A DNA stretch of 64,000 nt, taken from positions 1 to 64,000 of the forward strand of contig CAYJKW010000001.1 of assembly GCA_964370765.1 (NCBI GenBank), given 5' to 3'. Positions within the stretch are counted from its first letter, which is position 1, and each line of letters starts with the position of its first letter. The notes beneath the pieces were generated by a model. The model had not been told where the DNA came from. It did no database searches and was given only the letters and a program-made list of their open reading frames with translations. A program made the translations under genes and the position numbers. This stretch comes from CAYJBH01 sp964370765. GTDB lineage: Bacteria > Bacillota > Clostridia > Oscillospirales > Ruminococcaceae. Below are positions 15,134 through 24,050 of the stretch, piece by piece.

Positions 15134-16210
15134 ATGAAGAAGAAGTTTTGTTTGATCCTAGCACTTGTGTTTACACTTAGTGTGTTTGCCGGATGTGCTT
15201 CCGAAAGCGCTACATCGACAGCCCAGGCTGATACTTCGGCATCTCAGGAAGATGCTTCGACAGAAACAGCCGACACACCTGATCAAGTATATGAAATCAA
15301 ACTAGTTACAAGTAACCCAAGCAACAACCCCACAGTAGAACTATTCTATGAGTATGCAGAAAATATTAAAGAACTGACTAACGGTGGTGTTGACATTCAA
15401 ATTTATCCCGGTGGTGAAATACTTATGGGAGACGAAGGTGTCGAGGCTATAATGAGTGATGCAGCTGTTATTACCTTTAATGATTTAGATGTAATGGCCG
15501 ACTATGTTCCAGAATTTAGCTCGTTGTGTGCAAGTTTCCTTGTAGATGGACATGAGACTATTGAACAGCTAACCGAAACAGATGTATATGCAGATATTAT
15601 GGAAATATCGGATGCTGCAAATGTACATATCATCACAGGCGATTTCGTTATGGGTGCTAGAAATATCTACACTAGCAATGTACCTGTTTATTCTGTAGAA
15701 GATGCACCTAGTCTAAATATTCGTGTTCCTACTGTTGCATCATTTGTTAATGCATTCGAAGCCTTTGGCGCTAACTACTCCGCTATTAGCTGGGCTGATG
15801 GACTTACAGGTTGTGAAACCGGTATGCTTAATGGTGTTGAGTGTGCAGTGCAGAGTGCTGTAACATCGGGATTACATGAGATTTTAGAAGATCCTGTTTA
15901 CTCTATGGTACAGTGGAGAAACGCTCCGGTTGGATTAATTATAGGTAACGGATACTGGACATCACTTCCTGAAGAATATCGCACTATAATCACAGAGCAG
16001 TTCGGAACCTGTGCAGAAGAAAATAACGACATGATAGCTGCCGCAGAAGAAGTATATATCCAAGAATTGGTAGATGCCGGCGTGACTATTGTTCCTTATG
16101 AAGATATCGACATTGATTCTTTTAAAGAAGCTGTTCGCCCACTTAATGAAGCAATGCCAATGTTCACCGAAATCTCTGCTACTGTTGATGAGATTATGTC
16201 AGCTAACTAA
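15134..16210 (+). CDS. TRAP transporter substrate-binding lipoprotein (DctP type)
   Basis: This 358-residue extracytoplasmic solute receptor of a TRAP transporter has a lipoprotein signal peptide (VFAGC), a Ser/Thr-rich linker and the DctP fold: YEIKLVTSNPSNNP, LTNGGVDIQIYPGGEI and a central LNIRVPT block, where the arginine normally pairs with the ligand carboxylate. The family binds carboxylates such as C4-dicarboxylates, uronates and sugar acids. The adjacent isomerase and dehydrogenase genes favour a sugar acid. It is first in an operon with the two membrane subunits, and a stem-loop after the gene may favour higher expression of the receptor. Confidence 0.92.
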   Translation: MKKKFCLILALVFTLSVFAGCASESATSTAQADTSASQEDASTETADTPDQVYEIKLVTSNPSNNPTVELFYEYAENIKELTNGGVDIQIYPGGEILMGDEGVEAIMSDAAVITFNDLDVMADYVPEFSSLCASFLVDGHETIEQLTETDVYADIMEISDAANVHIITGDFVMGARNIYTSNVPVYSVEDAPSLNIRVPTVASFVNAFEAFGANYSAISWADGLTGCETGMLNGVECAVQSAVTSGLHEILEDPVYSMVQWRNAPVGLIIGNGYWTSLPEEYRTIITEQFGTCAEENNDMIAAAEEVYIQELVDAGVTIVPYEDIDIDSFKEAVRPLNEAMPMFTEISATVDEIMSAN

Positions 16211-16230
16211 TTATTAATTACATATAATCT

Positions 16231-16264
16231 GATGGTCGGATTTGCTTTTAGCGAGCCGGCCATC
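16231..16264 (+). repeat. Stem-loop between receptor and membrane-subunit genes
   Basis: GATGGTCGG pairs with CCGGCCATC (one G-T pair) around a 16-base loop. No T-run follows, so it is more likely an mRNA-stabilising or processing hairpin than a full terminator. Confidence 0.55.
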
Positions 16265-16291
16265 ATGTAAAGTGAGAGAGGTGCGTTGTTT

Positions 16292-16795
16292 ATGCGAGGC
16301 GAAAAAATCGTAAAATTTACAAAAATAATGGACAAAATAATAAACGCTATTGGCGGAACATTGTTTGCATGTATGATGGTGTTTACCGGATTTAATGTAA
16401 TATCTTTCTGGACAACAGGGCAGCGATATGCACAGATTGAAGAACTGGTGTTAAGTTGTTTGGTGTGGGTGTCGTTTATATGCTTAGGAAGGCATTTTCG
16501 CGAACGTAAATGCATAAGTGCGGATTTTTTAGTGACCGCGCTCCCACCAAGAGTGAGACGTGTGGTAGATATTATTACTGATATTGCTACCATGATAATT
16601 GCTGTTGTTATACTTTATTTTGGTATTCAACTGATGTTACGCTCTACCGATAAGTTTACAGCTGTTTTAAAAATTAGTTACATTTGGATTGACTTAGGAT
16701 TAGTATTGGGATTTAGCTCACTTGTATATAATATTATCTACAGATACATTCCAAAAGAAGAATCTGAAACGAAGCAGGAGGACGAGGAAATATGA
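16292..16795 (+). CDS. TRAP transporter small membrane subunit (DctQ type)
   Basis: This protein of about 168 residues has four predicted membrane segments, the normal layout of DctQ subunits, which act as scaffold for the large subunit. A segment ending in RHFRERKCISADFL (about residues 70-83) fits the family's central loop. The ATG at 16292 is used; a TTG two codons upstream at 16286 sits closer to the AGAGAGG ribosome binding site and is possible. The last bases overlap the start of the large subunit gene (ATGA), as is usual for TRAP operons. Confidence 0.9.
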   Translation: MRGEKIVKFTKIMDKIINAIGGTLFACMMVFTGFNVISFWTTGQRYAQIEELVLSCLVWVSFICLGRHFRERKCISADFLVTALPPRVRRVVDIITDIATMIIAVVILYFGIQLMLRSTDKFTAVLKISYIWIDLGLVLGFSSLVYNIIYRYIPKEESETKQEDEEI

Positions 16796-18078
16796 TTTAC
16801 ATACCCTGCATTATTGCATTTTTGCTATTGTTCACTGGTGTTCCGGTTGGACTATCACTACTTAGCTCTGCTATGATTTATTTTGCCTTTCTCACAGATA
16901 CATTACCGATGACCGGATTGATCCAACGAATGGTATCTAGCACAATGTCTACTGGCTTACTGGCAATTCCTATGTTTCTTATGGTTGGTACCGTAATGAA
17001 TTATTGTGGCATTTCCAACAGACTAATGCGCTGGTGTAACACATTGGTAGGACACAAGGCTGGTGGTTTGGCACAGGTAAATGTTCTTCTTAGTACCGTT
17101 AATGGAGGTATCTGCGGCTCTAGTGGTGCTGATGCTGCCATGCAGTGCAAAATTTTGGTTCCGGAAATGAAAAAAGCCGGCTATCCTGTTGCGTTTTGTG
17201 CAGCAGTTACTGCAGCCTCCGGATTGATTGCACCGATGATCCCTCCCGGAAATGCATTAATTCTATATGCCACAATGACAGAAACGTCTGTAATGCAGAT
17301 GTTTATGGCAGGTTATCTGCCGGGAATACTTATGTGTGTAGCAGAGTTGCTTGTAGTAAAAATTGTCTGTACAAGAAATCGTTGGCAAACTAGATCTGAA
17401 CGTGCAACTTCACGAGAAATTTTTAAAACTACAATAGATGCAATGTGGTCAATCATTGTTATTCTTGTGCTGATTTTGGGATTACGCTTTGGTTTTTTCA
17501 CCATCACCGAGGGTGCTGTAGTTATTATCCTTCTCTGCCTGATTATTGGTGTGTTCATCTATAAGTCCATCCGACCAAGTCAAATTCCGGCTATGTTCGT
17601 AGAGACATTCAACCTAACCAGCACAATTATGATTATGTTAATGGGATCATTATTGTTTGGGTATTATCTAACCTGGGCTCGTATACCGCAAGATATAGCT
17701 AATTATTTGATGGAAATTACATCTAATAAATATGTGTTTATGGCTTTAGCTATGGTTTTAATGCTTGTAATGGGAATGTTCATGGATGGTACAGCTATGC
17801 TAATGATTGTTACCCCTATCCTGTTCCCGATTGCAGTAACATATGGTATTAATGTTATTCAGTTTGGTATACTGATGCTTGTAAATGGCTATATTGGTTC
17901 GTTAACACCTCCTGTTGGTGGTGTAATGTACACAGTTTGTAACATTACAAAAGTTACTATTCCGGAATTTTTCCGACAGGTGCGGCCGTTTATATTCGCA
18001 CTAATAATAGTAATGCTATTGATTGTAGCATTCCCGCAAATTTCTACATTCTTACCGGAATTAATGTACGGTAGCTAG
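16792..18078 (+). CDS. TRAP transporter large membrane subunit (DctM type)
   Basis: This 428-residue, highly hydrophobic protein has the normal length of DctM subunits, which carry out sodium-coupled transport of the solute delivered by DctP. Family blocks include LLAIPMFLMVGTVMNYCGIS (about residues 58-77), GGICGSSGADAA, IPPGNALILYA and PVGGVMYTVCNI near the C terminus. It overlaps the small subunit gene by four bases. An isomerase-like gene follows 86 bases later on the same strand. Confidence 0.93.
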   Translation: MIYIPCIIAFLLLFTGVPVGLSLLSSAMIYFAFLTDTLPMTGLIQRMVSSTMSTGLLAIPMFLMVGTVMNYCGISNRLMRWCNTLVGHKAGGLAQVNVLLSTVNGGICGSSGADAAMQCKILVPEMKKAGYPVAFCAAVTAASGLIAPMIPPGNALILYATMTETSVMQMFMAGYLPGILMCVAELLVVKIVCTRNRWQTRSERATSREIFKTTIDAMWSIIVILVLILGLRFGFFTITEGAVVIILLCLIIGVFIYKSIRPSQIPAMFVETFNLTSTIMIMLMGSLLFGYYLTWARIPQDIANYLMEITSNKYVFMALAMVLMLVMGMFMDGTAMLMIVTPILFPIAVTYGINVIQFGILMLVNGYIGSLTPPVGGVMYTVCNITKVTIPEFFRQVRPFIFALIIVMLLIVAFPQISTFLPELMYGS

Positions 18079-18164
18079 TGTGTCTGATATTTAATTAAAA
18101 ACATTATAAAAGGTACACTCGCAATTTTATTAATCAGTTTACTAATATTTGAGGTGATGACTAT

Positions 18165-19073
18165 ATGCATGAAAAAGTTGTATTATCCGGACCAATATTC
18201 GTTTTGCGTTCTCGGTTTGGAGACATAGAAACAATATGTAGGATGGCTCGAGCCGGATTCGATGCAATAGACTATACTTTTAATGAAATGACTAACCCTG
18301 AGTGTATCTGGAATACAGATGAGTGGGAGGAGTATGCCAAACGTCTGTTAGATGTTGCACATCTTGAAGGTGTTTACTTTAATCAAGCACACGCCCCTTT
18401 CCTATTCGATTGGGATGGAATGTGGCTAACCCCTGAATTTGAATCTTATATTTTAAAGGTAATAGAGCATTCCATCCGGTGTGCCGCAGCATTAAAAATA
18501 CCTGTAATTATTGTGCACCCAATTCACCATATAAGATATCGTGGCAATGAAGCGCTTTTATGGGAATGGAATCAGACCTATTATAAAAGGATTTTAGCGT
18601 GTGGGGAACGCTATGGTATTAAAATAGCCCTAGAGAATATGTGGCAACTTGACCCCAATCGTGAGTGTTCGGATGCAGATGTGTTTTCATCAAGTGAAGA
18701 ATACTGTAGCTTTCTTGATTCCTTACAAAGCCCTTGGGCTACTGCCTGTGTTGATTTAGGGCATGTGGGGTTGGCTGGCGAGGATCCAACCGAAATGTTG
18801 CGTGTTCTTGGTGGTAAGCGGGTGACCTCGCTACATGTTCATGATAACGGGCACAAAAATGATGATCATACCTTGCCATATTTAGGTAAATTAGATTGGG
18901 AGGCTATCACGCGCACCCTTGGAGAGATAGATTATCAAGGGGGCTTTACTTTTGAGGTTGGTACTAGCTTTTATGCGTTCGACGATGAACTTATAGATGA
19001 CGCACTAAGATTTCAGGTTGCTGTTGGACGCCATCTAATTCAAAAAATTCAAAAATACAAGCAAAATGATTAA
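18165..19073 (+). CDS. Sugar phosphate isomerase/epimerase-like TIM-barrel protein
   Basis: This 302-residue protein is of the xylose-isomerase-like/AP endonuclease 2 superfamily. The expected metal-binding positions are visible: ALENMWQL (Glu near 160), CVDLGHVGL (Asp and His near 200), SLHVHDNGH (His near 225) and GGFTFEVG (Glu near 265). Such enzymes interconvert keto-sugars, inosose or related catabolites. TGAGGTGATGAC precedes the ATG. Its place behind the TRAP genes and before a strong terminator suggests that it is the last gene of a sugar-acid or polyol uptake and breakdown operon. The exact substrate is not resolvable. Confidence 0.88.
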   Translation: MHEKVVLSGPIFVLRSRFGDIETICRMARAGFDAIDYTFNEMTNPECIWNTDEWEEYAKRLLDVAHLEGVYFNQAHAPFLFDWDGMWLTPEFESYILKVIEHSIRCAAALKIPVIIVHPIHHIRYRGNEALLWEWNQTYYKRILACGERYGIKIALENMWQLDPNRECSDADVFSSSEEYCSFLDSLQSPWATACVDLGHVGLAGEDPTEMLRVLGGKRVTSLHVHDNGHKNDDHTLPYLGKLDWEAITRTLGEIDYQGGFTFEVGTSFYAFDDELIDDALRFQVAVGRHLIQKIQKYKQND

Positions 19074-19079
19074 ATAATA

Positions 19080-19119
19080 AAATGCTCACCTATAGAATAA
19101 CGGTGGGCATTTTGTTTTT
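19080..19119 (+). terminator. Intrinsic terminator of the TRAP/isomerase operon
   Basis: AATGCTCACC pairs with GGTGGGCATT (one G-T pair) across an 11-base loop and is followed by TTTGTTTTT. It lies right after the isomerase stop codon. Confidence 0.85.
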
Positions 19120-19380
19120 ATAATGGGGGGAGGATACTTTGATTCTATCATCAAACTCTAAGAAGTCCAAATCTGCAATATTGAGAACCATCGCGGCATT
19201 GGCAAGCGTTAGCTCAACAAGGTTATAATTATCATACGCAGTCGATTCTACACTTGATGTTGGCTGGCTAGTTATCTCACTCTGCTCGTTGCTTGGCGGA
19301 TTAGATGCACTGACAACTATTTGCGCGCAATCTGTTGCTCTTTTTTGATGTGAACTATTATCCAAGGGAATTTTCCACAT
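19090..19380 (-). pseudogene. Doubtful 96-codon open frame, possible gene remnant
   Basis: The frame has no ribosome binding site before its ATG, and its 3' end runs through the terminator of the opposite strand. The middle, with SASNPPSNEQSEITSQPTSS, looks like the Ser/Pro-rich linker of the lipoproteins elsewhere in this window. The rest (NLVELTLANAAMVLNI) looks protein-like. It may be the decayed remnant of a surface protein gene, or chance. I do not recognise it. Confidence 0.25.
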
Positions 19381-19400
19381 TTTGTGCGCATGAAGATATG

Positions 19401-19466
19401 TGAGCGATGATTTTTATAATTTTTACAAAAAATCGTCACGAACTAAATGTAGTCCGCAACGAGTGG
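19401..19466 (-). repeat. Hairpin repeat copy A (terminator-like)
   Basis: This 66-base stretch is a diverged copy of 19700-19762. Both share TGAGCGAT, a T/A-rich tract, then TCG(T)CACGAAC or its variant, AGTCCGC and CGAGTGGA. On the minus strand the hairpin is followed by TTTTTT, so both copies can act as terminators after a tRNA-like 3' end. Confidence 0.6.
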
Positions 19467-19494
19467 AGGGGGTGTTCTTATAGGAACCACTTGG
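19464..19494 (-). repeat. tRNA 3'-end-like repeat, copy 1
   Basis: Read on the minus strand, AAGTGGTTCCTATAAGAACA runs on into CCCCCTCCA. It matches 19563-19591 in most positions. It ends in CCA at the same place relative to repeat A as the real tRNA-Gly ends relative to repeat B. The rest of a tRNA (D-arm, anticodon arm) is missing. Confidence 0.4.
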
Positions 19495-19505
19495 ATACAT
19501 ACATA

Positions 19506-19539
19506 AAAATAAAAAAGACACCGAGCTTTACTCGGTGTC
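19506..19539 (-). terminator. Intrinsic terminator (minus strand)
   Basis: GACACCGAG and CTCGGTGTC form a perfect 9-bp stem with a 5-base loop. On the minus strand the stem is followed by TTTTTTATTTTTA. It lies downstream of tRNA-like copy 2. Confidence 0.85.
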
Positions 19540-19562
19540 AATTGGGTGCAGCGTCACGCTAC

Positions 19563-19591
19563 TGGTGGGAGTGTTGTTATAGGAACCACTT
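19563..19591 (-). repeat. tRNA 3'-end-like repeat, copy 2
   Basis: The minus-strand sequence AAGTGGTTCCTATAACAACA followed by CTCCCACCA resembles copy 1 and ends in ACCA. A 5' acceptor strand (GGGAGTG) is not found upstream, so no complete tRNA can be folded. Confidence 0.4.
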
Positions 19592-19699
19592 AATTTTAGT
19601 GCCAACCGCACAAAGGTGGTTGTGTCGTGAGGGCGTTTACAACCGAACAACAAACCCGAGCGTGCCTTTGGGCGGAATAACGAGGAGCGACGAAACGGG

Positions 19700-19762
19700 T
19701 GAGCGATATTTTTTCAAAGAAAAAACGTCGCGAACTTAAGTGAAGTCCGCGACGAGTGGAGC
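19700..19762 (-). repeat. Hairpin repeat copy B
   Basis: Second copy of the repeat at 19401-19466. It overlaps the terminator and the CCA end of tRNA-Gly. Confidence 0.6.
19719..19753 (-). terminator. Terminator of tRNA-Gly
   Basis: On the minus strand GTCGCGGACT pairs with AGTTCGCGAC around a short loop, followed by GTTTTTTC, directly after the CCA end of the tRNA. Confidence 0.85.
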
Positions 19763-19830
19763 GGATGATGGGAATCGAACCCACAACCTCAGCTTGGGAA
19801 GCTGATGTTTTACCACTAAACTACATCCGC
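19757..19830 (-). tRNA. tRNA-Gly (anticodon CCC), CCA encoded
   Basis: This 74-base cloverleaf on the minus strand has acceptor GCGGATG pairing with CATCCGC, a D-arm GTTTAGTGGTAAAAC, an anticodon stem TCAGC/GCTGA around TTCCCAA (anticodon CCC) and a T-arm GTGGGTTCGATTCCCAT. The discriminator base T and CCA are encoded. It reads GGG codons. Confidence 0.95.
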
Positions 19831-19875
19831 ATAGTACAATCTTGCCTGTTAAGATGGCAAGATTGTATTTTATTA

Positions 19876-21666
19876 CTATTCTTTTTCCTTATCGGGTAGA
19901 GTGATTGCTATTGCAAGATCTTTAAGCTGTACCGGATCTACAATATCAGGGCAACCGGTCATAAGTTCACCGGAGTTTTGCATTTTTGGGAATGCAATTA
20001 CCTCTCTGATACTCTCCTCGCCTGATAGTAGCATACATATTCTATCAAGACCAAATGCCAGACCACCGTGTGGCGGTGCGCCATAGTGATAGGCATCTAT
20101 TAAAAATCCAAAACTTTCCTGCATGCGCTCCTCGGTAAAGCCGAGTAGTTTAAACATACGTTGCTGTAACACCGGATCGTTAATCCTTATCGAGCCGCCA
20201 CCAAGCTCATAGCCGTTTACCACAAGGTCGTATGCTCTTGAGCGTGCATCTCCCTTTAGATCTTCGAGATTTTCTATATCATCTATGTGTGGGGCTGTAA
20301 AGGGGTGGTGTTTTGCAACTAAACGATTTTCTTCCTCGTCGTATTCGAACAGTGGGAAATCGGTAACCCATAAAAATGAAAAGTCATCATCGCCATATAG
20401 TTCGAATTTTTTAGCTAGGTGACAACGAAGTGCACCAAGTGCGGCATATACTACCGAGTTATCAGAATCGGCCACTACAAGCAGCACATCGCCAACCTCG
20501 GCCGATGCCTTGCTATGTAGCTGTGCAATCTCATCCTCTGATAAAAACTTCTCGAAAGATGAGGTTGGCTGCTCTGTCATCCTTGTAAAGGCAAGTCCTT
20601 TTGCACCATAGGTTTTGACAACATCGGTAAGTTTATCTATCTCTTTGCGGCTTAGTTTATCAGCAAGTCCCTTTGCATTAATAAGCCTTACAGAACCATT
20701 GCCATCTAATGCATTTTTGAATACGGCAAACTCTGTTGTACTAAAAATATCACTTACATCACATAATTCTAGCTCAAAACGCAGGTCAGGTTTATCACTG
20801 CCAAACCTGTCCATCGCCTCTTTATATGGTAGCCTTAAAAAATTACCATCAAACTTAACATTGCGTATCTGCCCAAAAAGCTCTTTAATATATCCCTCGC
20901 AGATGGACATTATATCCTGTTCGTCACAAAATGCCATCTCAAGGTCTACCTGTGTAAACTCCGGTTGGCGTTCTGCCCTTAGATCTTCGTCCCTAAAACA
21001 ACGGACTATCTGCATATAACGATCAAAGCCTGATAGCATAAGTAACTGCTTATACAGCTGTGGACTCTGCGGTAATGCAAAGAACCTTCCCTGCTGCACA
21101 CGGCTTGGTATAAGGTAATCTCTGGCGCCTTCCGGTGTGCTCTTTACCATGCTGGGGGTTTCTATCTCTACAAAACGTTTAGAATCAAAGTAATCTCTTG
21201 TAATCTTTGTTGCACGATGGCGTACCATGAGTGCACGGTGCGCCTTCTCCCTGCGCAGGTCTAGATAGCGATATTTAAAGCGTAGGTCGTCCCTTATCGA
21301 TATATTATCGGTTATCTCGAACGGTGGGGTTTGTGCTTCGCTTAATATCTGTAATGAATCAACGTAAAGCTCAACATCACCGGTAGCAAGTGCAGCGTTT
21401 TTACTCTCGCGTTCTCTTAGCACACCCTTTGCAATTAAGCAAAACTCACCTCGTAATCGTTTAGCTTTTTCGAAAACCTCCTTTTCGGTAGCATCATCAA
21501 AGCTAATTTGTATTATACCTACTGTATCCCTAACATCAGCAAATAAAACTGCACCTAAATCTCTAACCTTGGCAACATAACCTGCTACCGTAACTGTTGT
21601 TCCAATTAAAGATGCGTTTATTTCGTCGCTGTAGTGTGATCTGCGTAGGTTGTTTAAGCCTTCCAT
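19876..21666 (-). CDS. aspS: Aspartate--tRNA ligase
   Basis: This 596-residue cytoplasmic enzyme charges tRNA-Asp. It has the bacterial layout: an N-terminal OB-fold anticodon-binding domain (about residues 1-110), a class II catalytic core with FRDEDLRAERQPEFTQVDLEM (motif 2, about residues 215-235), the bacterial GAD insertion (about 290-400), and motif 3 GLAFGLDRICMLL near residue 540. The ATG is preceded by TTAGGAG. It is transcribed away from the tRNA gene side and forms a minus-strand group with mgsA further upstream, though a terminator at 21730 separates the two. Whether it also charges tRNA-Asn cannot be told here. Confidence 0.97.
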   Translation of the reverse strand: MEGLNNLRRSHYSDEINASLIGTTVTVAGYVAKVRDLGAVLFADVRDTVGIIQISFDDATEKEVFEKAKRLRGEFCLIAKGVLRERESKNAALATGDVELYVDSLQILSEAQTPPFEITDNISIRDDLRFKYRYLDLRREKAHRALMVRHRATKITRDYFDSKRFVEIETPSMVKSTPEGARDYLIPSRVQQGRFFALPQSPQLYKQLLMLSGFDRYMQIVRCFRDEDLRAERQPEFTQVDLEMAFCDEQDIMSICEGYIKELFGQIRNVKFDGNFLRLPYKEAMDRFGSDKPDLRFELELCDVSDIFSTTEFAVFKNALDGNGSVRLINAKGLADKLSRKEIDKLTDVVKTYGAKGLAFTRMTEQPTSSFEKFLSEDEIAQLHSKASAEVGDVLLVVADSDNSVVYAALGALRCHLAKKFELYGDDDFSFLWVTDFPLFEYDEEENRLVAKHHPFTAPHIDDIENLEDLKGDARSRAYDLVVNGYELGGGSIRINDPVLQQRMFKLLGFTEERMQESFGFLIDAYHYGAPPHGGLAFGLDRICMLLSGEESIREVIAFPKMQNSGELMTGCPDIVDPVQLKDLAIAITLPDKEKE

Positions 21667-21729
21667 CTAAACTCCTAAAATACGTGTAAAATATGTATGT
21701 GGTAGTATAGTTACCACCTTGACACTCCT

Positions 21730-21752
21730 AAAAAAGCTACTAAAAAGTAGCC
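21730..21752 (-). terminator. Terminator after mgsA
   Basis: On the minus strand GGCTACT-TTTT-AGTAGC is followed by TTTTTT. It lies between mgsA and aspS, so aspS probably has its own promoter. Confidence 0.75.
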
Positions 21753-21797
21753 TTGTAAAAATTAATAACTTAGCAAATTATTATATATGTTATATGC

Positions 21798-22202
21798 TTA
21801 ATGAGCTGGGTTAACGATACTTCTCCAGTCAAAATCACCACGCTCAAGCCCTAGCACTAAAACCTCAGCCGTAGCAATATTTGTTGCAACCGGTATGTTA
21901 TGCATATCGCAAAGTCTGAACATGTTCCATTCAGCAAGGGTCGGAAGCGCCTGATTAAGTGGATCTCTAAAAAATAATAACAGATCAATCTCGTTACATG
22001 ATATACGGGCGGCAAGTTGCTGATCACCACCGGTTTTTCCTGATAAAACTCTTTTAATATCAAGACCTGTCTCCGCGGCAACAACCTTGCCGGTAGTGCC
22101 TGTAGCAAGTAATGAGTGCTTAGCAAGAATACCACGATAGGCTATACAAAAGTCTATCATTAGCTCCTTTTTTTGATCAGATGCAATAAGCGCAATGTTC
22201 AT
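21798..22202 (-). CDS. mgsA: Methylglyoxal synthase
   Basis: This 134-residue enzyme converts dihydroxyacetone phosphate to methylglyoxal and phosphate, a bypass that releases phosphate when glycolysis is overloaded. The fold's phosphate-binding region ATGTTGKVV (about residues 33-41), the catalytic-aspartate motif GKTGGDQQLAARI (Asp60), LFFRDPL and the histidine in MHNIPVATN agree with the family. The length is normal. It lies downstream of the minD-like gene (47 bases) and may be co-transcribed with the cell-division gene, as is common in clostridia. Confidence 0.95.
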   Translation of the reverse strand: MNIALIASDQKKELMIDFCIAYRGILAKHSLLATGTTGKVVAAETGLDIKRVLSGKTGGDQQLAARISCNEIDLLLFFRDPLNQALPTLAEWNMFRLCDMHNIPVATNIATAEVLVLGLERGDFDWRSIVNPAH

Positions 22203-22249
22203 GTTCGGCTAATCCTTTCTCAGTTTTTTTACTTAAAGATATATTGCAT

Positions 22250-22987
22250 TCACCTTGTTTCGAAAATTAGTGGTATATATTCACCGCAAATCCTGAATGC
22301 AATTCGTTTGAATATTTCATACTCTACACTGTCGTCGGTAAGAGAGTTGCCGGAGCAAGAGCAGGAGTATATTTCGGGAGAGTTAGTAACAACACCTATT
22401 AGTTGTACACCAATTTCGTCTATGCAAAAGTCAAGATCGCCGATAGGGTTTTTTCCCTGCCTTGGAATCAATACCTTGTTTAGTAATAACCTTGTGTTTT
22501 TTGCACCCATGTTATCAAGCTCTAAGGCAACAATAGCGGCATCTCTGACTGCAATTGGATCGGGAGTTACAACCATTATTACCATGTTGCTTAATGTGCA
22601 GGCAATCTTAAATGCACACCCAAGCCCTGCGGCGGTATCTATAATAATATAATCATAGTTTGATTGTATGCTTTGAATTATTCTACTTAATCCGTCTTTT
22701 GTAATAGAACCATCTTTGTACGGTGCACTTATAATGTTAAGTCCGTGGTGATTATCGCTTTTTACTATGGCATTCTCGATAGGGCATACACCCTTTAAAA
22801 CATCATCAAGATCATATACCGTCTTAGTGGATACACCCGATATAATGTCTATACTGCGAAGTCCGGCATCTAACTCTATAAGCAATACTTTTTTAGATAG
22901 TTGACAAAGTGCAGTTCCTATAAACACCGACATAGTGCTTTTTCCGGTACCACCTTTGCCGGATGTTAGCGTTATCACCCCCGCCAT
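22250..22987 (-). CDS. MinD/ParA-family ATPase
   Basis: This 245-residue deviant Walker A ATPase has GKGGTGKSTMS at residues 10-20, IELDAGLRSIDII (switch I) and IIIDTAAG (Walker B). It resembles MinD, which places the division septum with MinC. The conserved MinD C-terminal membrane-targeting helix is not evident, since the protein ends ...CGEYIPLIFETR. No minC or minE is adjacent. It could instead be a MinD-like ATPase of another system, and a septum-site role is the default guess. It is followed by mgsA and preceded, four bases away, by a PrsA-like lipoprotein gene. Confidence 0.8.
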   Translation of the reverse strand: MAGVITLTSGKGGTGKSTMSVFIGTALCQLSKKVLLIELDAGLRSIDIISGVSTKTVYDLDDVLKGVCPIENAIVKSDNHHGLNIISAPYKDGSITKDGLSRIIQSIQSNYDYIIIDTAAGLGCAFKIACTLSNMVIMVVTPDPIAVRDAAIVALELDNMGAKNTRLLLNKVLIPRQGKNPIGDLDFCIDEIGVQLIGVVTNSPEIYSCSCSGNSLTDDSVEYEIFKRIAFRICGEYIPLIFETR

Positions 22988-22991
22988 TTAC

Positions 22992-24020
22992 TTATACCAC
23001 CTTATCAATACTATAGTAGTTTAGTGCACTGTCATTCTGTGTAATATTGTAGCTGGAAGCCTCCTCTAGTGCTGTAGCCTCAAACTCCTCGTAAAACATT
23101 TCTCCGGTAAGGGTCTCACGATAGATCTCTAAATCCTCAATCTCTTCATAGTCCTCGTCTACACGATATATTACTATTCTATCCCACTGCTCAATCGTTC
23201 CAAAGGTGCCGGGTGACTGGGCTGATATTGTAGCAATGTCTTCGGCTGTGTAAAGGGTGCTTTCCTCGCTTACAAAGTCCTCGTTATAATATTGTGAGGG
23301 GGTACCTTCAGAATAAACACTACCTGCATTTTCCAACACATCGGGCATAAATTCTTCTACTGCAGCATCAAAATCGTTGTTTTCCTCAAGGTGGGTTAAA
23401 ATATGATCAGCTAACGCTTTTTGTTCCTCCAGCAAATCCTCCGATAGTTCGGTATAGCTTGAAGTGATTGTAGAAACATCTATTCTGGTAATAGGGGTAT
23501 ATTTGTCGCCGAAATAATCTGCAATTTCCTCTATAGTTGGTGCTGATTCCCCCTCGCCTAAGTATTCATCTTCAAAAAGAATGGTGAATTTATAGATACC
23601 TAAAGAGAAATCATAGTAGGACTCTTCTCCTATGCCATTTTCGGCAAGTATTTCTTTATTGTTTTCATAGTTGTAATCAAAGCTTTGATCAAAAGTTGTT
23701 TGCTGTTCTTCGGTTAATGTTTTGCCTGCATCGTCAAAATTAACCTTTGCATATGCAACCTTTTTCAGGTTGTCGATAGTATCAATAGAAATTTTATCTA
23801 CTGCGGTTGTTCCGTCCTCGTAGCTTTGCTCAAGAAAATCCGTAGCACCGTTTAGCTCAGACCTTACAAGCTGATATGACTCATACTGTGCAGCAAGGTA
23901 AAGACCCGGGGTTACGGTGATATCACCTATGGTCATAACATCCTGCGGACCACGACATCCCGAAAAAATTAATCCTACTATTACTAACACTACAGCAATT
24001 TTGTAGTTGCGAATCTGCAT
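22992..24020 (-). CDS. PrsA/SurA-like lipoprotein
   Basis: This 342-residue secreted lipoprotein has signal peptide and lipobox IFSGC near residue 22. The following TIGDITVTPGLYLAAQYE block resembles the N-terminal chaperone domain of SurA/PrsA-type foldases. Long acidic helices follow, and a region near residues 170-300 occupies the place of the parvulin domain (HILTHLEENNDFDAAVEEF). A full set of parvulin active-site residues is not obvious, so enzymatic activity is uncertain. It is the first gene of a group with minD-like and mgsA genes. The likely role is folding of exported proteins at the outer face of the membrane. Confidence 0.7.
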   Translation of the reverse strand: MQIRNYKIAVVLVIVGLIFSGCRGPQDVMTIGDITVTPGLYLAAQYESYQLVRSELNGATDFLEQSYEDGTTAVDKISIDTIDNLKKVAYAKVNFDDAGKTLTEEQQTTFDQSFDYNYENNKEILAENGIGEESYYDFSLGIYKFTILFEDEYLGEGESAPTIEEIADYFGDKYTPITRIDVSTITSSYTELSEDLLEEQKALADHILTHLEENNDFDAAVEEFMPDVLENAGSVYSEGTPSQYYNEDFVSEESTLYTAEDIATISAQSPGTFGTIEQWDRIVIYRVDEDYEEIEDLEIYRETLTGEMFYEEFEATALEEASSYNITQNDSALNYYSIDKVV

Positions 24021-24050
24021 GTTTTTACACTCCTAATTATCATTCTTCTC

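Noticed and set aside
19407..19739. Plus-strand open frame of 110 codons beside tRNA-Gly
   Set aside because: It translates the tRNA-like repeats and terminators (two near-identical YRNHL segments) and has no ribosome binding site.
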